From: Vicinamibacterales bacterium
GTDB taxonomy: Bacteria > Acidobacteriota > Vicinamibacteria > Vicinamibacterales > UBA8438
Direction of reading: 5' to 3'
Length of the DNA stretch: 64,000 nt
Assembly: GCA_958296065.1 (NCBI GenBank)
Contig: CATQHX010000015.1
Coordinates: 124,001-188,000 of the forward strand
Below are positions 56,177-64,000 of the stretch, piece after piece. Made by a program: the position numbers and the translations under genes. The stretch's first letter is position 1; the number at the start of each line of letters is the position of its first letter. The notes below the pieces were generated by a model. That model searched no databases. It worked only from the letters and a program-made list of their open reading frames with translations, and had not been told where the DNA came from.

Positions 56177-57226
56177 ATGAGCAATCCGGAGAGCCTTCAG
56201 GTTGCGTGGCGCATCGACAGTTGGATGGTGTTCGCGCCGGAGGCCAAGAAACATCGGGAGTTGCAGTACGAGTTGGAAGACGGCCTTGACAACGGAACGT
56301 TGAGTCACCAGGACGCCATCACGCGACTGACCGACGCCCTGACGGCCAGTCCGGACTGGCTCGAAGGGTTGCTGCTGCGCGCCGCGCTGCATTCCGAGCT
56401 CGACGAACATGCCGACAGCGCGCGCGACTACAAGCGCGCTTACATCCGATGCATGGCGGTGCTGCCGAAGAACTTCAAGGGACCGCTCCCCTGGAGCATC
56501 CTGGACAACCGCACGTTCCTGCGGACCGTGGCGGCCTGGGGACTCGAACTCGTCGGCCAGCAACGCTACGACGACGCGATCCCGGTGCTCCGGAAGCTCC
56601 TCGAGTGGAACCCGAACGACAACCAGGGGATCCGCTACGTCCTTGGACCGACGCTGCTGCGGGCCGGCCGCCGCCGGCAGAGCATGAAGGCGCTGGCGGA
56701 AACCGCTGGCGAGAACCCGGCCATGCGCTACGAACTCGGGCTGGCGCAGTTCGAGGACGAGAAGTACGTCGACGCGGCGACCACGCTCCGCCATGCCGGG
56801 ATCGAGAACCCGTACATCGCCGAGCATCTGACGGGCACCCTGTTCCCCGAACCGATGCCTCTATGGCTTGGAAGCAACCTCCACGACTACGAAGGCGCGT
56901 ACGACTATGAGGAGCACTGGTCGAAGCGCTGGGAGGAAAACGGCGAGGCCACCGACTTTCTCCGCTGGCTGCACACCCACCCTCGGGTGATGGCCGAACG
57001 CGCCGCGGCACTCGCACCGGTCGAGGAGCTGCTCTGGGAGCAGGATGTGCCCCGCCGGCACGCGCTCATCGAGAAGCGGAACGCGGTACGCGCCGGAATC
57101 GACGATGCGCTGTCCAAGGAGATTGTCGTCCGCCGGGAGCTGCACGGACACGGGACCGACTATCCCTGGCGGCTCTTGCGGGCGAGGCGTGAGGAAGCAC
57201 GCGAGCAGGGAGGGCCGGTGCATTGA
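56177..57226 (+). CDS. TPR-like repeat protein (ST7-like)
   Basis: 349 residues from ATG 56177, preceded by GAGAGGAAAGAG. A soluble helical-repeat protein: DAITRLTDALTASPDWLEGL, LHSELDEHADSARDYKRAYI, RYDDAIPVLRKLLEWNPNDN and YVDAATTLRHAGIENPYIA are TPR-like pairs. The stretch LLEWNPNDNQGIRYVLGPTL recalls the ST7/SEC-C-associated TPR proteins of bacteria. C-terminal third basic and charged. No operon partner. Intact and one of the few clean genes in this half of the window. It probably mediates protein-protein contacts; the specific role is unknown. Confidence 0.75.
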   Translation: MSNPESLQVAWRIDSWMVFAPEAKKHRELQYELEDGLDNGTLSHQDAITRLTDALTASPDWLEGLLLRAALHSELDEHADSARDYKRAYIRCMAVLPKNFKGPLPWSILDNRTFLRTVAAWGLELVGQQRYDDAIPVLRKLLEWNPNDNQGIRYVLGPTLLRAGRRRQSMKALAETAGENPAMRYELGLAQFEDEKYVDAATTLRHAGIENPYIAEHLTGTLFPEPMPLWLGSNLHDYEGAYDYEEHWSKRWEENGEATDFLRWLHTHPRVMAERAAALAPVEELLWEQDVPRRHALIEKRNAVRAGIDDALSKEIVVRRELHGHGTDYPWRLLRARREEAREQGGPVH

Positions 57227-57425
57227 CGGATTGGATGTGGCGCGGCTTACCCACGACGATGACCACCCCGGCACTACTGCCGTCCGTGCAGCGTGTCGCC
57301 GATACGGGCCTGAGTCAGGCGGAGCGGCCGCGGTCTCGCGGCGGTTTCCGTGCTCACGCCGCGGAGTCGATTTCCGGTGCGGATCCGCGTGAACACGGGC
57401 CCGACCTCGTTAACTGAACTCGGCG

Positions 57426-57990
57426 TTATCGGACGTCGGGCGGGAACGCCGAAGCTCGGTCGCCGCCGCCAGGCATCCGGATGGACGACGTCGCCGAGGG
57501 GATGGCGGTGGTTCGATCAGGAGGTTCGGTCAGGCGTTCCTTCAGATAGCGGCCGGTATGGCTGGTCGCGTGGTGAGCGGCGATAGTCTCTGGCGTGCCC
57601 TCGGCGACAATGGCGCCGCCGTCCTTCCCACCTTCGGGTCCCAGGTCCACGATCCAGTCGGCGGCGGCGATGACATCGAGGTTGTGCTCGATGACGACCA
57701 CCGTGTTGCCGCCCGCGATGAGCCGGTCGACGATGGTGAGCAGCCGGTCGATGTCGGCCGGGTGGAGGCCGGTGGTCGGCTCGTCCATGACGTAGACGTT
57801 GTCGGTCCGGGTCAGCTCGGAGGCGAGCTTGAGGCGCTGCGCTTCGCCGCCCGAGAGGGTCGACAGCGACTGGCCGAGGCGCAGGTAGCCGACGCCCACG
57901 TCGACCAGTAGCTGCAGGCCTCGACCGATGCCGGCGCTTCGTTTCCGCGGATTCTCGACCGACGCGAAGAAGCCGAGGGCGTCGGCTACG
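57426..57990 (-). pseudogene. uvrA: UvrA-type ATPase, C-terminal end
   Basis: [20 protein letters not shown] with [13 protein letters not shown] (second ABC signature), [20 protein letters not shown] (Walker B) and [20 protein letters not shown] (switch His), then the tail [20 protein letters not shown]. This is the last 170 or so residues of a UvrA protein. Upstream (near 57990) the homology stops. The matching N-terminal half appears at 63.4-64 kb on the same strand, so one uvrA2-like gene may have been split and partly deleted. Confidence 0.85.
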
Positions 57991-58068
57991 CGCCGAGGCC
58001 TGCGGCGGGCTTGTCCCTCGGGCGTCGTACTCCCTGGAGAACTCCCTGGGTCTCCCCTGCCCGGATCC

Positions 58069-60990
58069 TTACCTCTCACCTTTGTTGCTGTTCCGCATCC
58101 GCTCGAGCGTCTCGTCGAGGCGCCGGCGTTCTTGCTCGTGCAGCCGCCCGTCGAGTCCGCCGGGCCTCGTGCGCGCGACTTCCTCGACCTTCAGCAGCCA
58201 CTTCAGGTCCACGTCCTCGCCGTCGAGCTCCGCCGCCTGCTCCCATTGCGCATCCTTGCGCAGGATGCGGCTGATGTCGGCCGGCGTCCCGTGCTGTTCG
58301 TAGCCCGCCTGCGCCTCGGCCGTATGCCCCCTGGCCTCGTCGAGCCGCGCGAGCAGCAGCCGGTTCCACCCGCCGGCCTGCAGCAGGTCCTCGGCGTGGC
58401 CCAGCAGCATCTCGCGGGCCGCGCCTTCCGGCTCGATCCCGGCGGCGTCGATCAGCGTCTCCGTCGCCGTGGCGCACAGCGTCCGGGCCTTCTCCCCGGC
58501 GTCTCCCTGGTAGCCGGTGACTCCCAGCCAGTCCTCGACGTCGTCGGGGAAGTAGTGGCGGGCTGAGCGCGGGTCGCGGGCGCCGTCGGTCAGACCCTTG
58601 CGCAGCCTCTGCTGCATCTGCGTCAGGGCCAGGTCCGGCCAGTACCGTTCCGGCGGGACGCTGGCCTTGAGTGCTTCGAGGCCCTCGAGCAGCTTCAGCC
58701 TCGCCGGGTCGTCCGGCGATTCCCGCCGCAGGCAGTCGACGACGTTACTCTCTATGGAGCGGATGATCTGTTCGCTGGTCGTCTCCTCGCTGTCTTCGCT
58801 GCCGTCGTCCTCGCCGTCGACCATGAGCGCCAGTTGCAGCGAACGCTCCAGGTGAGCCTTGTCGCCCTCCGACCTGCTCGTGGTCAACAGCAGCGTCACC
58901 ATCCGCATCGCCGTCGCGCGCGTGGCGCGCCGCACCGTGGTGTCGGCGACCCCGTTCGGCAGGTGGGGCTCTCCCATCTCGGCCATCGCCTGGCAGGCGA
59001 TCTCCCAGGCCCGCTCCGGGTCTTCCTCGGCGACGGCCTCGGCCCGCCGGACGGCCTCGTTCGTCCGCTCTTCCGGCGTCGCCGTCTGGTCGCCGAAGCG
59101 CTCGATGAGGTCGTCGGCCCTGTAGCGGCCGGTTCCCCCCACCAGCGCCAGCGTGGCGAGGTCCTCCTCGGTGGTCGGTTCCACGTTGACCACGGCCAGC
59201 GTTTCGGTGGCCCGGCTCAGCGCCACGCGCAGCTGGTCGATCGCGGTCCGGCGGCTTTCCTGGCGCAGCGCCGTCCGCTCGTCGTCCTGCGAGCGGTTGA
59301 AGCTCTCGATCGCGGCCCCGGCATCGAGCACGCACACCTGCTGGTACTCCAGGCCCTTGGCCTCTGCGGGCGTCAGGACCAGCTTCCGGCGCCTCTCGTC
59401 CAGCCATGCGGGCGGGTCCTGTGCTGCGGTGATCACCGCCGTCCCTTCCAGTGCGGCGAGCCGCTCGACGAGGTCGCGGGCCTGTTCCCTCTCGTCCACG
59501 CGCACCGAGATGGCGGTTCCGGTGACGTGCTCGGTCTCTTCCTGGCGCTGTTGCTTCTCGGGCCGGCGGTTCTTGTCGACCAGGGCGTAGAAGATGCTCG
59601 ACCGGTTGACGACCGCCGCGATCCGCGCCGGACAGCGCACGTGGTCCACCAGGTCGAACGTGGCCGGCTTGCGCCAGCGGCTGCTGAGAAGCTCGGTGTA
59701 GCGCCCCCACTCGAACCCGCTGGCCTCGACCCGCTGGCCGGCGTCGCCCGCGACCAGAAGCCACGGGCTCTTTCCCGTGCGCTGGCGGCATGCGCGCAGC
59801 AGCTCGAGCAGCATCCAGAACTCGGTCAGCGTCAGGTCCTGCGCCTCGTCGACGACGAGGCGGTCGAACTCCATCTCCGGCGGCAGGCCGTTGGTGGCCA
59901 GCAGGCGCGCCGCGGCGGCCGCGGCCGCGAGTTCGGGGAATATCCCGACGCGAGTGGTCTCTGGGACCTTCTCCCACACCCGCAGGAGCGTCTTCGCCGT
60001 CGCGCCGCCGATGCCCTGCTCGTGGCCCCGCTGGCGGCGGTAGGCCTCCGGGCGCAGCGCCGCCAGCTTCCCGCCGGCCTCGCTGTCTGCCTCCCCGTCG
60101 ACGCCCCGGCCGAGCAGGCGTCCGCGGACCTCGGCGTACACCGCCCCTTCGTGGCCCTTCCACGGATGCCTCTCGTGCCCGACCGCGCTCTGAATGGCCT
60201 CGGCGAGTCTCGCGCGGCTCTCGGCGGGTGGCATCCGCCGCACGTCCTCGCCGGTGACCTCGCCGGTGAGCGTCCGGAAGTCGGTTGCCCGGATCCGGCT
60301 CGCCGCCGGCGCGAATGCTCTGAGCCGCTCCTCGGCGCTGCGTCTCAGCCGCGCCGACCAGGTGACGTAGAGCACGCTCTCGTCCGAGCGGGCCTCGATG
60401 GCCCGCCACAGCGCCGTCGTCTTGCCGCTGCCGGGGCGTCCCCGGAGCATCCGCACCGGGCTCTGGTCGGTCTCGAACGCCGCCTGCCGGCTGTTGCGCG
60501 GCCGTCCGGCGATGTCGCCGTCGATCTCGGTCGCCTGCGCGATCGGCAGGTAGTCCCGCCTGCGCCCCGCCCAAAGCGGCCTGTGGTCGTCGTGGTGCCG
60601 CACGTCGCGCACGACGATCGTCCCCGGCCCCGCGCCGCAGTTGTCGGCCGGTCCGCTGCTGCCGGCTATCCCCCACCAGAGGTAGTACTGGTTGCCGTTG
60701 GCTCCACCCAGCGGCGAACGGCGCCACCCGCGGTTCGGCCGCGCGCAGCCCTTGACGATCGCGGTCCGCCCGTGCGCCGCCAGCTGCTCGAGGATCAACC
60801 CCAGCCGCCGGTACAGGTGCGGCCACCCGCGCAGCGTGTCCGACACGCTCGGGTGGAGCCATACGGGGTTCGCGAGCGGCTTCGGCTCCGCGCGCCGCCG
60901 GGGCACGCTGTCGGGCCGGAAGCCGTCTTCACCCCCGGCCCCGGCCGGTTTCGCGCGGCTTGCCGGGCGCTTTCGGCTCCTGTTGCTCAC
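58069..60990 (-). CDS. UvrD-like superfamily 1 helicase with unusual N-terminal domain
   Basis: 973 residues from GTG 60990, which overlaps the upstream stop (GTGA). Residues about 40-155 form a distinct domain ([46 protein letters not shown]) not part of normal UvrD. Walker [10 protein letters not shown] at 184-192; Walker B/motif [15 protein letters not shown] at 379-391; motif [32 protein letters not shown] (motif V-like); [19 protein letters not shown] (motif VI). After about residue 640 comes a long helical C-terminal region ([40 protein letters not shown]) absent from housekeeping UvrD. Paired with the 208-residue gene upstream. Domain fusion and setting suggest phage defence or DNA processing rather than repair; unproven. 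Confidence 0.8.
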   Translation of the reverse strand: MSNRSRKRPASRAKPAGAGGEDGFRPDSVPRRRAEPKPLANPVWLHPSVSDTLRGWPHLYRRLGLILEQLAAHGRTAIVKGCARPNRGWRRSPLGGANGNQYYLWWGIAGSSGPADNCGAGPGTIVVRDVRHHDDHRPLWAGRRRDYLPIAQATEIDGDIAGRPRNSRQAAFETDQSPVRMLRGRPGSGKTTALWRAIEARSDESVLYVTWSARLRRSAEERLRAFAPAASRIRATDFRTLTGEVTGEDVRRMPPAESRARLAEAIQSAVGHERHPWKGHEGAVYAEVRGRLLGRGVDGEADSEAGGKLAALRPEAYRRQRGHEQGIGGATAKTLLRVWEKVPETTRVGIFPELAAAAAAARLLATNGLPPEMEFDRLVVDEAQDLTLTEFWMLLELLRACRQRTGKSPWLLVAGDAGQRVEASGFEWGRYTELLSSRWRKPATFDLVDHVRCPARIAAVVNRSSIFYALVDKNRRPEKQQRQEETEHVTGTAISVRVDEREQARDLVERLAALEGTAVITAAQDPPAWLDERRRKLVLTPAEAKGLEYQQVCVLDAGAAIESFNRSQDDERTALRQESRRTAIDQLRVALSRATETLAVVNVEPTTEEDLATLALVGGTGRYRADDLIERFGDQTATPEERTNEAVRRAEAVAEEDPERAWEIACQAMAEMGEPHLPNGVADTTVRRATRATAMRMVTLLLTTSRSEGDKAHLERSLQLALMVDGEDDGSEDSEETTSEQIIRSIESNVVDCLRRESPDDPARLKLLEGLEALKASVPPERYWPDLALTQMQQRLRKGLTDGARDPRSARHYFPDDVEDWLGVTGYQGDAGEKARTLCATATETLIDAAGIEPEGAAREMLLGHAEDLLQAGGWNRLLLARLDEARGHTAEAQAGYEQHGTPADISRILRKDAQWEQAAELDGEDVDLKWLLKVEEVARTRPGGLDGRLHEQERRRLDETLERMRNSNKGER

Positions 60991-61613
60991 AGGACCTCCT
61001 CCATTGTCCGGAGCCGCTTGCGGAGCACCCATCCGAGCGTCTCGCGCGCCGCCGGGTTCAGGGCGATGCGCTCGTCCGCCCGCGGCCTGTCGATCACCTC
61101 GTACGCCTTCTGGCGCTGGCGCCGGGCGGAGAGCCCCAGGAAGTGCTTCCGCTCCTTGGCTTCGCACAGCTCGGTCAGCGTGTAGTAGCGGTACGTCACG
61201 CCCCGGCTGGCCAGGGTCTCCCTGTCGACCAGCCCGTCCATCTCCTCCACCCGTCCCGGGAGCCACGACACCGCGCGCCTGCCGCCGCTCGTAGCGCTGC
61301 TGAACAGCAGAACCTCGTCGGTCCAGTCAGCGACGAGCTTCTCGGCCTCGCTCTGCCCGAAGCGGTCGTCGTCGTCATCGAGCACCCACCGCCGCATGTA
61401 GCGCCGGCCGACGGCGCGGATGAACGCCGGGCCCTCGAGTCCGTCCAGGCTCTTCCCCTCGTCGTCGAGCCCGGCCGGCCTCGTGCCGTCGCGCAGCCAG
61501 GCGTAGGCGCTTATCAGGTCGGCGGCGCGCGCCAGCGTCGCGTGCAGCTCGTCCGGGACTCTGCTGACCAGGGCGGCGTACAGCCGGTGTTCGCTCCATC
61601 GGATCGCGTTCAT
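60987..61613 (-). CDS. Unknown 208-residue partner of the helicase
   Basis: First gene of the two-gene operon; its TGA overlaps the helicase GTG, so the two are coupled. SEHRLYAALVSRVPDELHAT then LARAADLISAYAWLRDG; MRRWVLDDDDDRFGQSEAEK; KLVADWTDEVLLFSSATSGG; RYYTLTELCEAKERKHFLGL. Mixed helical, no membrane segment, no motif I recognise. The acidic DDDDD run and conserved-looking EWxxEVLLF-like strand could belong to an inspector or adaptor protein. Clean length and coupling make it a real gene. Confidence 0.65.
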   Translation of the reverse strand: MNAIRWSEHRLYAALVSRVPDELHATLARAADLISAYAWLRDGTRPAGLDDEGKSLDGLEGPAFIRAVGRRYMRRWVLDDDDDRFGQSEAEKLVADWTDEVLLFSSATSGGRRAVSWLPGRVEEMDGLVDRETLASRGVTYRYYTLTELCEAKERKHFLGLSARRQRQKAYEVIDRPRADERIALNPAARETLGWVLRKRLRTMEEVL

Positions 61614-61679
61614 GATCGGTACCGTCCGGGCGCGGCGGGGCCGCCGGCCGAGCCGTCTCCGCGTGCTCTACTCTACGCC

Positions 61680-62823
61680 CCCGCCGAGGACGACTGGAAA
61701 GGCGCGGCGAAACCCGTCTTCGCCCGCGCGGGTTGTGCGACGCTCCCGGCGTTGGAAGCCCTGCGGGCGCGCGCCGATCCCCTCCTCGAGACCGTGTCAG
61801 GCCTCGAACGCCAGGCCGAGCAGGGACGGGCGCGCGCCGAGAACCTCGACGAGCTCGAACGCCGCGCCGTCGTCGCGAAGGCCGATGTCGAACAACGCCG
61901 GGCTGCCCTGGTGGAGCTGCTCAACGATGGCGAGTCCGTGGAAGAGCACGTCAACGGCCTTGGCAAACAGCCCCGTGACGAAACGTCCATCGACCAGAGC
62001 ATCGCCCGGCTCAAGGCCGAGGTACGAGAACGCGAGGGGCTCCGCCAGCAGTTGGAGCACGCGATAGCCGGTGAAGAGCGGGAAGTCGCAAGTCGCCGCC
62101 GGGACCTCGCCGAGAAGCAGGCCGAGCAGCGCACGCAAGGCGCAAGATACAGGTGACTGGCGCCAGGTTCTCGACGGCGCGCGCGCCGAGGGTGATCGCC
62201 TGCGGCGGGAGCTCGAAGCGGTCGATGCCGAGTTGGCGAAGATCAGGATCGAAGCGACCACCGAAGTCGAGCAGGCGCGGCGGGCACTCGCCGATCTCGA
62301 CGCTGAAGAGAGTCGGGCGCGGGAGACGCTGCGTGTGACGACCGGGCGATGGACTACCGCCCGAGACGGACTCGCCCGGCTCGAACGCGAGGCGGCCGAG
62401 CTTCGTACCACGACCGAGGACGAGGACATCGAAGCGGCCCGGGTTCTACGCGATCAGTATCGTGCCAACCTGGACGTGCTGCCGGCCCCAACCGACGAGG
62501 CCGCCGCTGCCGCCGACGTTCGGCAGCTGGAGATGCAGCTTCGCGCCGCGGAGGGCGCTCTGGAACAGGTCGGCGGGCAGTACATCCAGAAACGAGCCCA
62601 GCAGGCGCGGGAAGCCGTCGTCGCTCTGGAGGAACGCGAACTCGAATTGGACCTGGATTACGGTGCCTGGCGGCTCCTGCAAGAAGCGCTCATGGAAGCG
62701 GAACAGGAAGAAGCCGTGCATCTCGGCAAGGCTCTGGTGCAGCCGGTCAGCGAACGTCGGTCGGCACACAGGCGGCGCGTCGAGACGCCGGAGTCACCGT
62801 GGATGCCGGATCCCGCAGGGTGA
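61680..62823 (+). pseudogene. SbcC/Rad50-like coiled-coil ATPase, middle fragment
   Basis: Continuous heptad-rich sequence: LETVSGLERQAEQGRARAEN, SIDQSIARLKAEVREREGLR, then after a frame shift near 62150 LRRELEAVDAELAKIRIEAT, RLEREAAELRTTTEDEDIEA and LLQEALMEAEQEEAVHLGKA then LVQPVSER. This is the coiled coil just before the C-terminal ATPase lobe of SMC-type proteins. Neither Walker A nor the signature/Walker B lobe is present, and one frameshift lies in the middle, so it is a fossil on the strand opposite to its neighbours. Confidence 0.65.
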
Positions 62824-62914
62824 CCAGACCACCGTGGATCCGATAAGGGCGGATTACGTTTACGTCTGGCGACCGTTGGGACCGGCTTCCGCAGTTCGGG
62901 TGAAACAGCGGCCC

Positions 62915-63148
62915 TCATGAGGCGCCGGCCCGGTCGAACAGAGACCGGGGCAGACCAGACTGCCGAACGATCGACATCAACGTGCCGATACGGAGTACCC
63001 GGTGGTTCGGCACAGGTATCGTGATGGTGTCGCCGGCTTCGGCCTTCTGCATGATCACGTGGCTTCCTTTGCGCCGAACCTCCACGAACCCGTGATCGGC
63101 GAGTACGCGACAGGCTTCCCGACCGGAGAGCACTCGGAGTCTAGCCAA
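62915..63148 (-). CDS. hicA: HicA-family mRNA interferase toxin
   Basis: 77 residues: LSGREACRVLADHGFVEVRR then KGSHVIMQKAEAGDTITIPV and PNHRVLRIGTLMSIVRQSGL. The GSHVIM segment carries the catalytic His of the HicA double-stranded-RNA-binding-like fold. Overlaps the end of hicB by 8 bp, which couples toxin synthesis to the antitoxin. Intact. Confidence 0.92.
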   Translation of the reverse strand: MARLRVLSGREACRVLADHGFVEVRRKGSHVIMQKAEAGDTITIPVPNHRVLRIGTLMSIVRQSGLPRSLFDRAGAS

Positions 63149-63362
63149 CCGCGACCTCGACCTGCGTGACGTACACCTCCTCGTGCAGCCGGCGCTGAAG
63201 CTCGGTGGCCGAAGCGGTCTCGAAGAACAGCTCCAAGGCTTCCTTCAGGTTGTCGCGCGCCTCACCAACCGTCGCGCCCTGGCTGGCGATGTCGACGTCG
63301 GGACACAGGGCGACGTAGCCGTCGCCTTCGCGTTCGATGATTGCCGTCAACTGTCTGACCAT
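63141..63362 (-). CDS. hicB: HicB-family antitoxin
   Basis: 73 residues from ATG 63362: VRQLTAIIEREGDGYVALCP, DVDIASQGATVGEARDNLKE and ALELFFETASATELQRRL, the partial RNase-H-like fold of short HicB antitoxins. No C-terminal DNA-binding domain is present beyond EEVYVTQVEVAVG. Antitoxin-first order, overlapping hicA. The frame is open further upstream into the uvrA fragment, but that part is unrelated. Confidence 0.9.
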   Translation of the reverse strand: MVRQLTAIIEREGDGYVALCPDVDIASQGATVGEARDNLKEALELFFETASATELQRRLHEEVYVTQVEVAVG

Positions 63363-63439
63363 CCTGGTCTCCTGCCTGTGAACTACTACCTTGGGGATTG
63401 GAGTATTGTGCATCATCGGAGCAGAAGTCCGGCGGGGAG

Positions 63440-64000
63440 CGACCACTTCCCCGTGAGGCGGGGTTCGAAGCCCGCGCCGTCTCGCCGTTCCGCGAAATGG
63501 GTGCTTATGAAGCCCTGTGGTCGCGGTGTCGCTGCGCATGAGGTCGTCGAGACCACCGGAGAAGACTACTTCGCCGCCGCCGTTCGCCGGCGCGCGGGCC
63601 GATGTCGACGATCCATTCCGCCGCGCGGATGACCGCCGGGTCGTGCTCGACGACGAGCACCGAGTTGCCGTGGTCGCGCAGGCGGCGGAGCATGGCGATG
63701 AGGTGATCCGATGTCCCACCGGATGCAGCCCCACGGTCGGCTCGGCCTCGATGTAGACGAGATCGACGAGGTCACAATCGAGCTGCCGGGCCATCTTCAC
63801 CCGCTGGCTCTCACCGCCGGACAGCGTGGGCACGCTGCGGTTGAGCGACAGGTAGCCGACGCCGATGTCGATCAGGTGCCGGAGGAGCCCGCGTATCCGG
63901 GCGACCAGCGTCGTGACGACGTCGCGGATCGGTTCGTAATCGTTCCGCGCGACGAGCTCCTCGAGCACGTGGTCCAGCTCCGTCAGCTCGCAGTCGACGA
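63440..64000 (-). pseudogene. uvrA: UvrA-type ATPase, N-terminal-half fragment (runs off window)
   Basis: From the right edge: LDHVLEELVARNDYEPIRDV, IDIGVGYLSLNRSVPTLSGG with ESQRVKMARQL (first ABC signature), then [15 protein letters not shown] where the family has [12 protein letters not shown] (the Walker B Asp is Ala). A frameshift near 63690 leads to [20 protein letters not shown] then [34 protein letters not shown] ends the recognisable part. It matches the first ATPase half of UvrA2-like proteins. Damaged by the frameshift and the Walker B change. Confidence 0.8.

Noticed and set aside
58834..61185. 783-residue plus-strand open frame
   Set aside because: Antisense to the UvrD-like helicase, which has all helicase motifs.

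Overview
The window is high-GC DNA, most likely from an Acidobacteriota chromosome (Vicinamibacteria-like). This is inferred from two intact and two broken 'ADOP'-type MacB/FtsX permeases paired with PadR regulators, a signature of that phylum. No rRNA or tRNA gene was recognised. It is a patchwork: a few intact operons lie between long stretches of mobile-element remnants and gene fossils.

Left third (1-20.6 kb): a complete type I-G (formerly I-U) CRISPR-Cas locus reading leftward: csb1, csb2, cas3, a csb3/cas8-like gene, cas4, cas1, cas2, a putative leader, then a very large array of about 92 full 36-nt repeats. The cas genes are tightly packed, most with overlapping stop/start codons. An IS110-family element sits inside one spacer. 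The leader-distal end has been cut off by an IS21-family element, beyond which lies the truncated start of a chalcone-isomerase-like gene.

20.6-28 kb: mostly decayed DNA: a frameshifted ATPase, a ribbon-helix-helix-like protein, recD2 fragments, long direct repeats, and an IS110 remnant. 28-33.7 kb: an intact hypothetical gene, an enolase fragment, a SnoaL-like gene, a frameshifted outer-membrane protein, two small membrane proteins, an integrase fragment, a palindromic MITE-like element and a broken ADOP permease.

33.7-43.7 kb: an intact minus-strand efflux cluster: PadR, ADOP permease, PadR, ADOP permease, HlyD/MacA-like adaptor, MacB-like ATPase, TolC-like channel. Together they could form one or more tripartite ABC exporters under PadR control.

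43.7-57.2 kb: again largely fossil DNA (IS21, TonB receptor, Lon, UvrD, TopA, TolC and group II intron fragments), with a family of GCTCGGTGCG-containing repeats in three places, a few short intact genes, and one intact TPR-like gene. 57.4-64 kb: two separate pieces of a uvrA-type gene flank about 5.5 kb that holds a two-gene operon (a UvrD-like helicase with an unusual N-terminal domain plus a 208-aa partner of unknown function), a coiled-coil ATPase fragment, and a hicBA toxin-antitoxin pair. This block is the best candidate for an undescribed system, most plausibly defensive, but its function is inference only.
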